7,800 nucleotides of DNA from an uncultured Collinsella sp. (GTDB taxonomy: Bacteria; Actinomycetota; Coriobacteriia; Coriobacteriales; Coriobacteriaceae): contig USCJ01000057.1 of the NCBI GenBank assembly GCA_900553215.1, positions 1 to 7,800 on the forward strand, given 5' to 3'. Both the position numbers and the translations under genes were made by a program. Position 1 is the stretch's first letter. Each line of letters starts with the position of its first letter. The notes under the pieces were generated by a model. That model did no database searches, was not told the DNA's origin, and worked only from the letters and a program-made list of their open reading frames with translations. This document shows positions 1-5,699 of this stretch, piece by piece.

Positions 1-738
1 GGACAATTCCGCGGTCGATGAGGCTGCCACGCACGCTTGTGTTGTTCTCGACGTGCTCTTGCTTGATCTGGTCCAGACCGTACAGGTCGTGTTCCTCGGC
101 GTTGAAGGCCGTCATCGAGTTCGTAAGGTCCTTTGCTTTGATGAGGACATCGGCTAACCTGTCCGCCAATGCCGCGCTCTTGGGTATGCCGAGCTGCTGC
201 TTCATTTCCGCCGTGCTTCTGCCGCCGAATAACGCTTCGTCGCCCTTCGACTTGATGATCGCGAATCCTTTGGAGTCCACGCCGCGTTTGAACGCAATAC
301 CCGAGAGCTGTTTCTCTGAATCGGATAGCGAGTGGCGCGCCTGTAAGCGCTGAATCTCTGCGAAGCGCTGCTCTATGAGCTCTTGGCGGCGCGTCTGCAC
401 GGCAAAGTATGCCTGGGCGAGCGCGATCTCTGGCTTGTTTGAATCTCCGTTTTGGGCGATTAATAGCATGCATAGCGCGTAAGCTTGTAGTCTTTAACCG
501 CGCGAGCGGCGACACCGGCAGTTATCATTTTCGTGGTGTCACGAAAATGGGAATCAACTGGAGTTTTGTTTGTTTCGCACGAGACTTTTGCCCTCTTAAC
601 AACTTCGGCGAAGTTCTCCCATCGAGTGTATCCCATGGGTTCCATTAAATCGCGTGCGAGCCAATACTCAACGCCGTCTTCCACATTGGCGTAGCTATCA
701 AGTTCGACACGCCACTTCTCGATATCTCTACTGTCCAT
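1..738 (-). pseudogene. dinD: DinD (DNA-damage-inducible protein D) homologue, frameshifted and cut by the window edge
   Basis: Translation from the ATG at 738 gives 92 residues that match my recollection of the DinD family. Matching features are YWLARDLMEPMGY, RAKVSCE, DSHFRD, ITAGVAARAVKDYKLTRYACY, then a TAA stop at 460-462. In the -1 frame the protein continues directly: LIAQNGDSNKPEIALAQAYF, AVQTRRQELIEQRF and onward without a stop to position 1 (about 154 codons). The family's usual RYACY-L-x-x-QNGD-x-x-KP-x-IA-x-x-Q-x-YFA-x-QTRRQEL run is therefore intact apart from one missing base near 460-465. The start is supported by an AGGAGGAG ribosome site 4-5 bases upstream. In Escherichia coli DinD is SOS-induced and antagonises RecA filaments; that role here is only inferred by homology. 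The 3' end lies outside the window. Whether the lesion is real, a sequencing error or a recoding site cannot be settled here. No slippery heptamer precedes the stop, so inactivation or error is favoured. Confidence 0.85.
526..549. repeat. Perfect 10-bp inverted repeat inside the dinD homologue
   Basis: The arms CATTTTCGTG and CACGAAAATG are perfectly complementary around a 4-base loop (GTGT on the plus strand). The repeat falls in codons for the conserved HFRDTTKM stretch of the DinD-like protein, so part of it is constrained by protein sequence. It would form a stable hairpin in mRNA or serve as a dyad site for a dimeric protein, but no function is known. Confidence 0.6.
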
Positions 739-821
739 ATCTCCTCCTCGCTGATCTATTGTCTATGCGCGCTTTGCCCGCTCTGTACTCAGAATAAGGA
801 TACGCTGCCGTGCGGACACGA

Positions 822-857
822 ATGGGCCCCGTGCCACTTCGAGGTCACGGGGCCCAT
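822..857. terminator. Strong GC-rich hairpin downstream of the FAD oxidoreductase gene
   Basis: A perfect 12-bp stem, ATGGGCCCCGTG at 822-833 and CACGGGGCCCAT at 846-857, encloses a 12-base loop. The loop contains a short ACTT-CG-AGGT helix. The hairpin lies about 43 bases past the stop codon of the minus-strand FAD gene and about 85 bases before the dinD start, where a transcript end is expected. Neither side has a run of T, so it is not a textbook intrinsic terminator. It could instead be a transcript-stabilising stem or a protein-binding palindrome. Confidence 0.5.
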
Positions 858-899
858 AGATATCGATTAGCTGTGCTCTGCTCTAGATAGGTGTCCAGT

Positions 900-2426
900 T
901 TAATTCGATCGATAGTGCGAACCCAGGCTTTCGGTCCGCTTGCGCATGGCTTTGACCATCTCCGTTGCCAGCTGATTCTGCGATTGCAGGCGGGCGAGGG
1001 CTGCGATCTCGCTGTCATTGGCATGCGGCTTGCTCAGCGCAGTTGCCTCGTCTTTCAGGCTTTCAAGCTGTTGCAGGGCCTTGGATAGACCTGCTTCGGT
1101 CCTGTTGATCATGCAATAGGTGCTCATCGTGTGCTTAAGGCTGTGTGTCAGGCGTTCGGCATCTGTTGTGGCAATGCCATACTGAGGGAGGGCGATATCC
1201 ATCGGAGCGGCCGCCTCGGGAGCGTCCAGCGCTGCTCGAGCTGCCGATGCGCCCGCGATGCGCCCGAATACGATGCCATTGGCACTCGACAAGCCGCCGA
1301 TGCGGTCGGCGCCGTGCATGCCGCCTGTTGCCTCACCGCAGGCGTAGAGGCCCTCAACGCCCGTGTACGCGGTCTTGTCGATTTTGATACCGCCGTTGGC
1401 GGCGTGGGCATACATCGCCACGCGCATCTCGTCGGTCGGCGCGATGCCGTGCTCGTCTTGTAGCCAGGTGGCAAAGGTCTGCACAAACTCGGGGACGTCC
1501 TCGCGGGGGAAGTCGTAGTGGAGCGCCAGGTCTTCGGCTCCCGCTTGGTCGATGGCTAGGTCGATAGCGCGAGAATCCAGACGCGAAGTGAAGGGACCAT
1601 ATCCGGAGCGTTGCTCGAGCAGATCGTTTAGCTTGCCGTCGGCAATATCGACCGACTGGTCGAACTTGACGTAGCGCCAGGTCTTCTCGTTAAATACAAG
1701 GTTTCGCTTGGGCTCGATGAAGCCGGGCATCATCTGCATGAACTCTATATTAGTAAGTGTTGCGCCGTGCGCCAGCGCGATGGCCTGCGAGGAGCTGAGC
1801 ACATCAGCCGACGTAAGGCTGCGCTCGAACAGGCCGCTTGTGCCACCGGCTGCGATGATCGTGGCCTTGGCAGCAAAGGGCACGATTCGATTTTCGGTGA
1901 GGTCGTAGAGCACGGTTCCGGTTATTCTGCCGTTCGTGTCCTCAACAAGGTCGATAAGCTCATGGCGGGGGAGCAGGCGAATGCCGAGCGACTCGATCCG
2001 GGCTGTCAGAGCGTCCTCAAGGGGTTTGCGGGTGAGGCCGCGCCACATGCGCGTCTTGTGGTCAAAGCAGGGGATAAACTGCTTTTGCTGGGCGCTCTCG
2101 GCGCTTTGCGGACGCTGGAGCTCAACGCCCAGGTCTTGCTCGAGCCATTCAATTGCCTGGGGAATGCTGTGGACAAACGTCTGGACAAGATCGGGGTCGG
2201 CGACGCCGCCACCAACGGTCTGGATGGTATCGATAAGGTCTTGTTCGTCGTCTTCGTTAACGGGTCCGATAAGCCCCAAGCCCCAGGTTCCGGGGAAGAA
2301 GCTTGATCCACTCATAGTCTTGCCGGCGCTTGCCACAGTGACGGTCACGCCCGCGCGCGCCGCTTCGATGGCGGCGCAAAGGCCCGCAATGCCAGATCCA
2401 ATTACCAGTACATCAGTCGATTCCAT
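900..2426 (-). CDS. FAD-dependent oxidoreductase, fumarate reductase/L-aspartate oxidase superfamily
   Basis: This 508-residue flavoprotein belongs to the succinate dehydrogenase/fumarate reductase/NadB superfamily. It has an N-terminal dinucleotide-binding motif, VLVIGSGIAGLCAAIEAARAG (about residues 6-26, GxGxxG), and a second FAD motif, ATIIAAGGTSGLF, near 188-200. The FAD-capping region holds DSRAIDLAI near 284-291. The segment GLYACGEATGGMHGADR (359-375) is typical of the family, as is the C-terminal RTESLGSHYR (497-506). The ATG at 2426 is preferred over an in-frame upstream start because GAGAAAGGA sits just before it and the flavin motif then begins about six residues in. No signal peptide, haem motif or membrane segment is visible, so a cytoplasmic enzyme is likely. 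The usual QFHPT motif is replaced by FMQMMPG (229-235), losing a common substrate-binding His, so neither L-aspartate oxidase nor fumarate reductase activity should be assumed. No nadA or nadC is adjacent. It appears to be transcribed alone. The superfamily call is firm; the substrate is unknown. Confidence 0.9.
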   Translation of the reverse strand: MESTDVLVIGSGIAGLCAAIEAARAGVTVTVASAGKTMSGSSFFPGTWGLGLIGPVNEDDEQDLIDTIQTVGGGVADPDLVQTFVHSIPQAIEWLEQDLGVELQRPQSAESAQQKQFIPCFDHKTRMWRGLTRKPLEDALTARIESLGIRLLPRHELIDLVEDTNGRITGTVLYDLTENRIVPFAAKATIIAAGGTSGLFERSLTSADVLSSSQAIALAHGATLTNIEFMQMMPGFIEPKRNLVFNEKTWRYVKFDQSVDIADGKLNDLLEQRSGYGPFTSRLDSRAIDLAIDQAGAEDLALHYDFPREDVPEFVQTFATWLQDEHGIAPTDEMRVAMYAHAANGGIKIDKTAYTGVEGLYACGEATGGMHGADRIGGLSSANGIVFGRIAGASAARAALDAPEAAAPMDIALPQYGIATTDAERLTHSLKHTMSTYCMINRTEAGLSKALQQLESLKDEATALSKPHANDSEIAALARLQSQNQLATEMVKAMRKRTESLGSHYRSN

Positions 2427-2562
2427 CGGATTCCTTTCTCGTCCGGCGCATTGTCGCACGGGTGATCGGCAATGGGGCCGCAAAGACTCGGCAAATCGGT
2501 AAAGGGCACATATGGCAGGTGGGCGTCATGGGCGTTCTGATGCTCCATCTCATCACATCTCG

Positions 2563-2586
2563 TATATCGCCCCAACTGATATATCG
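2563..2586 (-). promoter_or_regulatory. Tandem CGATATA repeat upstream of the FAD oxidoreductase gene
   Basis: On the minus strand the heptamer CGATATA occurs twice with a 17-base repeat distance (plus-strand TATATCG at 2563-2569 and 2580-2586). It lies about 140 bases upstream of the FAD gene start, in the gap where that gene's promoter must be. The AT-rich elements could be parts of a promoter or tandem regulator sites. No convincing -35/-10 pair with proper spacing could be assigned, so this is tentative. Confidence 0.25.
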
Positions 2587-2610
2587 GCATTAGCTACCCT
2601 GCGACAGTGC

Positions 2611-2648
2611 AAACAAAAAGAGCCGCCACCTTAAAAGGTAGCGGCTCT
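2611..2648 (-). terminator. Rho-independent terminator of the NifU-like/GGGtGRT operon
   Basis: Read on the minus strand, AGAGCCGC plus ACCTT pairs with AAGGT plus GCGGCTCT, with one mismatch, around a two-base loop (2619-2648). TTTTTG follows immediately (complement of 2614-2619). The hairpin starts about 34 bases after the TAA of the GGGtGRT gene. It also separates that operon from the FAD gene, which must therefore have its own promoter. Confidence 0.92.
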
Positions 2649-2682
2649 AAAGCTCAACTATATGAGCATCGCGCGGGCGCGA

Positions 2683-3687
2683 TTAGGCCTTGAGGGCCTC
2701 CTCGACGGCGACAGCGCAAGCGACGGTGGCACCGACCATGGGGTTGTTGCCCATGCCGATGAGACCCATCATGTCGACGTGCGCAGGCACGGAGGAAGAA
2801 CCAGCGAACTGGGCGTCGGAGTGCATACGGCCCATGGTGTCGGTCATGCCGTAAGAGGCGGGGCCGGCGCCCATGTTGTCCGGGTGCAGGGTACGGCCAG
2901 TGCCGCCACCAGAAGCGACGGAGAAGTACTTCTTGCCAGCCTCGAGGCGCTCCTTCTTGTAGGTGCCAGCGACGGGGTGCTGGAAGCGCGTGGGGTTGGT
3001 GGAGTTACCGGTGATCGAGATGTCGACGTTCTCGTGCCACATGATGGCAACGCCCTCGCGGACGTCGTCGGAGCCGTAGCAGTTAACGGCAGCGCGGGGA
3101 CCATCGGAGTAGGGGATGGTCTCGACGACCTTGAGCTCGCCCGTGTAGTAGTCGAACTGGGTCTTCACGTAGGTGAAGCCGTTGATGCGGGCGATGATCT
3201 GAGCAGCGTCCTTGCCCAGACCGTTGAGGATGACGCGCAGCGGCTTCTTGCGAGCCTTGTTGGCGTTCAGAGCCAGGCCGATAGCACCCTCAGCGGCAGC
3301 GAAGGACTCGTGGCCAGCCAGGAAGGCGAAGCACTCGGTGTCGTCGGAGAGCAGCATAGCGCCCAGGTTGCCGTGGCCCAGACCGACCTTGCGGTCCTCG
3401 GCGACGGAGCCGGGAACGGTGAAGGCCTGGATGCCCTCGCCGATGATGGCGGCAGCCTCAGAAGCGGTCTTGGCGCCACGCTTGACAGCGAGAGCGCAAC
3501 CGAGGGTGTAGGCCCACTCGGCGTTCTGGAAGGCGATGGACTGGGTGTTGTTGACGATCTCACGCGGGTTGAAGCCCTTGTCGGTGCAGATCTGCAGAGC
3601 TTCCTCGAGGGAGGCGATGCCGTTGTCGGCGAGGCACTTGTTGATCTTGTCAGCGCGGCGCTCGTAACCTTCGAACGTAACAGTCAT
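2683..3687 (-). CDS. GGGtGRT family protein (function unknown)
   Basis: The 334-residue product carries the motif that names the Pfam GGGtGRT family, at residues 260-266 (SVASGGGTGRTLHPDN). Its length matches the roughly 330 residues usual for that family. Other striking stretches are GLGHGNLGAML (102-112), AGHESF (124-129), MWHENVDISITGNSTNPTRF (216-235) and a C-terminal HVDMMGLIGMGNNPMVGAT (303-321). Six Cys (18, 34, 64, 119, 203, 324) and many His near Gly-rich loops could suit metal, cofactor or nucleotide binding, but that is inference. No signal peptide or obvious transmembrane segment is seen, so it is probably cytosolic. The ATG at 3687 follows a GGGAGGGA ribosome site and lies 18 bases after the stop of the NifU-like gene, so the two are co-transcribed. 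Codon use is strongly biased towards C and G endings, suggesting high expression. The biochemical function is, to my knowledge, not established; the partner gene points to Fe-S or sulfur metabolism. Confidence 0.93.
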   Translation of the reverse strand: MTVTFEGYERRADKINKCLADNGIASLEEALQICTDKGFNPREIVNNTQSIAFQNAEWAYTLGCALAVKRGAKTASEAAAIIGEGIQAFTVPGSVAEDRKVGLGHGNLGAMLLSDDTECFAFLAGHESFAAAEGAIGLALNANKARKKPLRVILNGLGKDAAQIIARINGFTYVKTQFDYYTGELKVVETIPYSDGPRAAVNCYGSDDVREGVAIMWHENVDISITGNSTNPTRFQHPVAGTYKKERLEAGKKYFSVASGGGTGRTLHPDNMGAGPASYGMTDTMGRMHSDAQFAGSSSVPAHVDMMGLIGMGNNPMVGATVACAVAVEEALKA

Positions 3688-3705
3688 AGTTATTTCCCTC
3701 CCTTT

Positions 3706-4440
3706 CTACTCGTGAACCGGGAACACGCTGGCGACGGAGTGAGTCTCCTCGTCGGTGCGCGGGTCGATGTACTTGGCAGCGTTCTCCCACTGACCATAGT
3801 GGCCCATAGCGCCAGCGATGGCCTCCTCGGGGGTCTTGCCGGCCTTGACGGCGTCGGTGAACTTGCCGAGGTTCAGGAACTCGAATGCGATGATCTCGTT
3901 CTTGTCGTTGAGAGCCATGCGGGTGACGTAGCCCTGAGCGAGCTCAAGGTAACGAGCGCCCTTGGCCTTGGTGCCGAACATGGTGCCGACCTGAGAGCGA
4001 AGGCCCTTGCCGAGGTCGTCGAGGGAGGCGCCCACGGGCAGGCCGCCCTCGGAGAACGCGGTCTGGCTGCGGCCGTAAACGATCTGCAGGAAGATCTCGC
4101 GCATAGCAACGTTGATGGCGTCGCAGACGAGGTCGGTGTTGAGGGCCTCGAGGATGGTCTTACCGGGAAGGATCTCGGAAGCCATGGCGGCAGAGTGGGG
4201 CATACCCGAGCAGCCGATGGTCTCAACGAGGGCCTCCTCGATGATGCCGTCCTTGACGTTCAGCGTGAGCTTGCAGGCGCCCTGCTGAGGTGCGCACCAA
4301 CCCACACCGTGCGTAAGACCGGAGATGTCGGAAATCTCCTTAGCCTGGACCCACTTGCCCTCCTCGGGGATGGGTGCGGGGCCGTGGTATGCACCCTTGG
4401 CAACGGGGCACATGTTCTCCACTTCCTGTGAGTACTGCAT
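3706..4440 (-). CDS. Divergent NifU/IscU-like iron-sulfur cluster scaffold-type protein
   Basis: The 244-residue product contains a NifU N-terminal-like domain at about residues 45-120. It includes GWCAPQQGACKLTLNVKDG (47-65), then GIIEEALVETIGCSGMPHS (65-83) and ASEILPGKTILEALNTD (87-103). The core resembles IscU/SufU folds, in which three Cys and one Asp hold the nascent cluster. Here the Cys are C49, C56, C77 and C106, plus N-terminal C11. The CGD motif of SufU/IscU is absent, and C49/C56 form a CX6C pair. About 120 further residues follow, including GGLPVGASLDDLGKGLRSQV and a tail (about 165-244) with no recognised motif, making it much longer than IscU (about 128) or SufU (about 145). 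The ATG at 4440 is chosen because GAGAGGAGAGGC precedes it; an in-frame extension upstream looks non-coding. It is the first gene of an operon with the GGGtGRT gene. It may carry clusters or bind another metal or sulfur species; a role distinct from the nearby SufU is inferred. Confidence 0.88.
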   Translation of the reverse strand: MQYSQEVENMCPVAKGAYHGPAPIPEEGKWVQAKEISDISGLTHGVGWCAPQQGACKLTLNVKDGIIEEALVETIGCSGMPHSAAMASEILPGKTILEALNTDLVCDAINVAMREIFLQIVYGRSQTAFSEGGLPVGASLDDLGKGLRSQVGTMFGTKAKGARYLELAQGYVTRMALNDKNEIIAFEFLNLGKFTDAVKAGKTPEEAIAGAMGHYGQWENAAKYIDPRTDEETHSVASVFPVHE

Positions 4441-4502
4441 GCCTCTCCTCTCTATCGTGTTGGCGTCCCGTCTGGGGGTCGTGGCTGGCGATTGCCGGGC
4501 GA

Positions 4503-4515
4503 CCCTTCGAAAGGG
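4503..4515 (-). promoter_or_regulatory. Small hairpin in the NifU-like operon leader
   Basis: CCCTT and AAGGG form a 5-bp stem around a 3-base loop (CCCTTTCGAAGGG on the minus strand). It lies about 12-24 bases after the predicted transcription start and 63 bases before the NifU-like start codon. It could affect mRNA stability, but it is short and may be chance. Confidence 0.3.
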
Positions 4516-4533
4516 ACATGACATGCAGCCCCT

Positions 4534-4562
4534 ATAATACCGCGAAATGCACGGAATATTCG
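4534..4562 (-). promoter_or_regulatory. Candidate promoter of the NifU-like/GGGtGRT operon with palindrome at -35
   Basis: On the minus strand TATTAT (4534-4539) is a good -10 match. Seventeen bases upstream the -35 position reads CGAATA, a poor match to TTGACA. The -35 position overlaps the 8-bp palindrome GAATATTC (4554-4561). A weak -35 overlapped by a dyad would suit an activator or repressor site. The predicted start is near 4527, about 87 bases before the start codon. No transcript evidence is available from sequence alone. Confidence 0.45.
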
Positions 4563-4619
4563 GCGAACGGCTCAGTTTTCGTAGCGAGAAGTCTGGAAGT
4601 TTTAATTGAAACGGTTTAA

Positions 4620-4652
4620 CTCTATGTTCTGTGGTCGCGAACTTCCATAGAG
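4620..4652. repeat. 7-bp inverted repeat with 19-base spacer upstream of the transposase gene
   Basis: CTCTATG at 4620-4626 and CATAGAG at 4646-4652 are complementary, and the spacer contains TCGCGA. It lies about 190 bases upstream of an HUH transposase gene, a class that acts on hairpin DNA, so it might be a recognition structure. No second copy is visible in this window. Confidence 0.3.
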
Positions 4653-4843
4653 GGGGTCCGTCTTGGGCAAGCTTTTGGTCGGCTCTTGTAAGCGTTGCGG
4701 GGGTTGACCTGTTGCAACGGTGCCGTTCGCCGCCTGTTTACTGCCTTTTGCCGCGCGAGTGTATTGTTTTGCGTGAATGTTTTGATGGCACGCTTCAATC
4801 GTGCTGTATTGGATGGCAAGCAGATCCCGGCGAAGGGAGCGCC

Positions 4844-5644
4844 ATGCAGCGCGTTTGGAGAACGGTTACGGGCTTTTACCATGTCTGTGCTCGCGGTGCG
4901 GGCAAACAGCTCATCTTTGAGGGCGATGAAGACCGGCGGGAGTTTTTGGAGCTGATGCGCGAGTGCTGCCGCGAGGCGGGCGTGACGGTTATCGCCTGGT
5001 GCCTTATGGGCAATCACGTGCATTTGGTGCTTGCAGATTACGAGGACGCGATGAGCGCGGCGATGCACCGGCTGCTTTTGACGTACGCGCGGCGGTTCAA
5101 TAAGCGCACGGGGCGCACGGGTCATCTGTTCCAGAACCGTTTTGACCGGCGCTCGCTCGATACCGACCGTTATCTAATGGCTGCCATTCGCTATGTTCAC
5201 GCTAATCCGCAGGAGGCGGGTATCGCCCTGATCGAGCGTTATCCCTGGAGCAGCTTTGCCGAGTATCTGAGAGCGTATGACAACGATACGACGAGGGGAT
5301 TTTCGGACCCTTCTTGTGTGCTTGAGCTCTTTGAGTCTGCCAAGGGGTTTCTGGATTATTCTCTGTCGATGCCCGATGGTTCCGATCCGGTGATTCACGA
5401 TATGGATGAGACAGAGTGGGAGCGGCGTGCGTTTGCCGACAAGATGGCGAAGCGCCTGGGCGTGCCGCTCAACGAACTCAAGACCGTAGCGCCCTCGCGG
5501 CGAGATGGAATCATTTTCGCCCTGCACGATGTCGGCTACACGGTGCGCGAGATCGAACGATATACGGGAATCAGCAAGAGTACCGTCTCTCGTATCGTGC
5601 GCGCTTATGTTCGGGTGAATGCTCAGGCTGAGGGTTCGGAATAG
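4844..5644 (+). CDS. HUH (Y1) REP-associated-type transposase with C-terminal helix-turn-helix
   Basis: The 266-residue protein has the IS200-like/Y1 transposase domain at about residues 8-140. FYHVCARGAGKQLIF at the N-terminus resembles the YHVxxRG opening of REP-associated tyrosine transposases (RAYTs). WCLMGNHVHLVL (52-63) contains the metal-binding HUH triad H58-V59-H60. GHLFQNRFDR (93-102), RYVHANPQEAG (116-126) and YPWSSFAEYL (133-142) are further family signatures; Y117 is the likely nucleophile. Residues 195-253 add a segment ending in a helix-turn-helix, YTVREIERYTGISKSTVSRI (232-251), probably for DNA binding. The ATG at 4844 follows AAGGGAG and places the domain at the N-terminus, favouring it over an in-frame GTG at 4631. 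The gene opposes its neighbours on both sides and converges on sufU. No flanking direct repeats or insertion-sequence ends were found, so it may be a resident single-copy RAYT rather than a mobile insertion. Family call firm; activity unknown. Confidence 0.9.
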   Translation: MQRVWRTVTGFYHVCARGAGKQLIFEGDEDRREFLELMRECCREAGVTVIAWCLMGNHVHLVLADYEDAMSAAMHRLLLTYARRFNKRTGRTGHLFQNRFDRRSLDTDRYLMAAIRYVHANPQEAGIALIERYPWSSFAEYLRAYDNDTTRGFSDPSCVLELFESAKGFLDYSLSMPDGSDPVIHDMDETEWERRAFADKMAKRLGVPLNELKTVAPSRRDGIIFALHDVGYTVREIERYTGISKSTVSRIVRAYVRVNAQAEGSE

Positions 5645-5648
5645 AAAA

Positions 5649-5681
5649 TGGCCGAACCACTCTTGTCAAGCGATTCGGCCA
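5649..5681 (-). terminator. Hairpin between converging transposase gene and SUF operon, probable terminator
   Basis: TGGCCGAA (5649-5656) pairs with TTCGGCCA (5674-5681), with a short inner CTT/AAG helix. In the minus direction it is followed by TTTTC, fitting an intrinsic terminator for the sufD-sufS-sufU transcript, 29 bases past the sufU stop. It also begins four bases after the transposase stop codon, so it may end transcription both ways, although the plus-strand side lacks a T run. Confidence 0.75.
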
Positions 5682-5699
5682 ACAAAATTCTTAAGATTT

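Larger units (their letters stand above)
4441..4843. other. Intergenic region between divergent NifU-like operon and transposase gene
   Basis: These 403 bases hold no convincing gene. The half next to the NifU-like gene contains its probable promoter and a leader of about 85 bases with a small hairpin. The middle (about 4560-4625) is AT-richer than the flanks. An inverted repeat lies at 4620-4652. The last part is the leader of the plus-strand transposase gene, ending in AAGGGAG at 4833-4839. An in-frame plus-strand extension back to a GTG at 4631 exists, but it lacks family similarity and a good ribosome site. No convincing -35/-10 pair was found for the transposase. Confidence 0.6.

Noticed and set aside
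18..353. Plus-strand open frame of 111 codons at the left edge
   Set aside because: The minus strand over the same bases encodes the C-terminal part of the DinD homologue, with recognisable family sequence.
460..480. Programmed -1 frameshift in dinD
   Set aside because: Continuing the protein needs a -1 shift just before the TAA, but no X-XXY-YYZ slippery heptamer precedes it; the C/A runs nearby lie after the stop. DinD homologues are not known to use recoding.
409..648. Plus-strand open frame of 79 codons
   Set aside because: It overlaps the conserved N-terminal part of the DinD homologue on the other strand and has no recognisable product.
780..800. SOS (LexA) box upstream of dinD at CTGTACTCAG
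   Set aside because: It has neither the CTGT-N8-ACAG spacing nor a clear Gram-positive GAAC-N4-GTTC pattern.
2427..2483. Upstream start for the FAD oxidoreductase
   Set aside because: The extra residues are not typical, and a ribosome site precedes the ATG at 2426, close to the flavin-binding motif.
2662..4431. A 589-codon open frame on the plus strand opposite the NifU-like and GGGtGRT genes
   Set aside because: Its product is low-complexity and rich in Gly, Val, Leu, Asp and Ala with no family resemblance. It spans two well-supported genes and is explained by their codon bias.
4631..4843. N-terminal extension of the transposase from a GTG at 4631
   Set aside because: The extension has no family similarity, while the ATG at 4844 has a good ribosome site and starts just before the Y1 domain.
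4844..5644. Complete insertion sequence around the transposase
   Set aside because: No matching terminal or target-site repeats could be found on either side.
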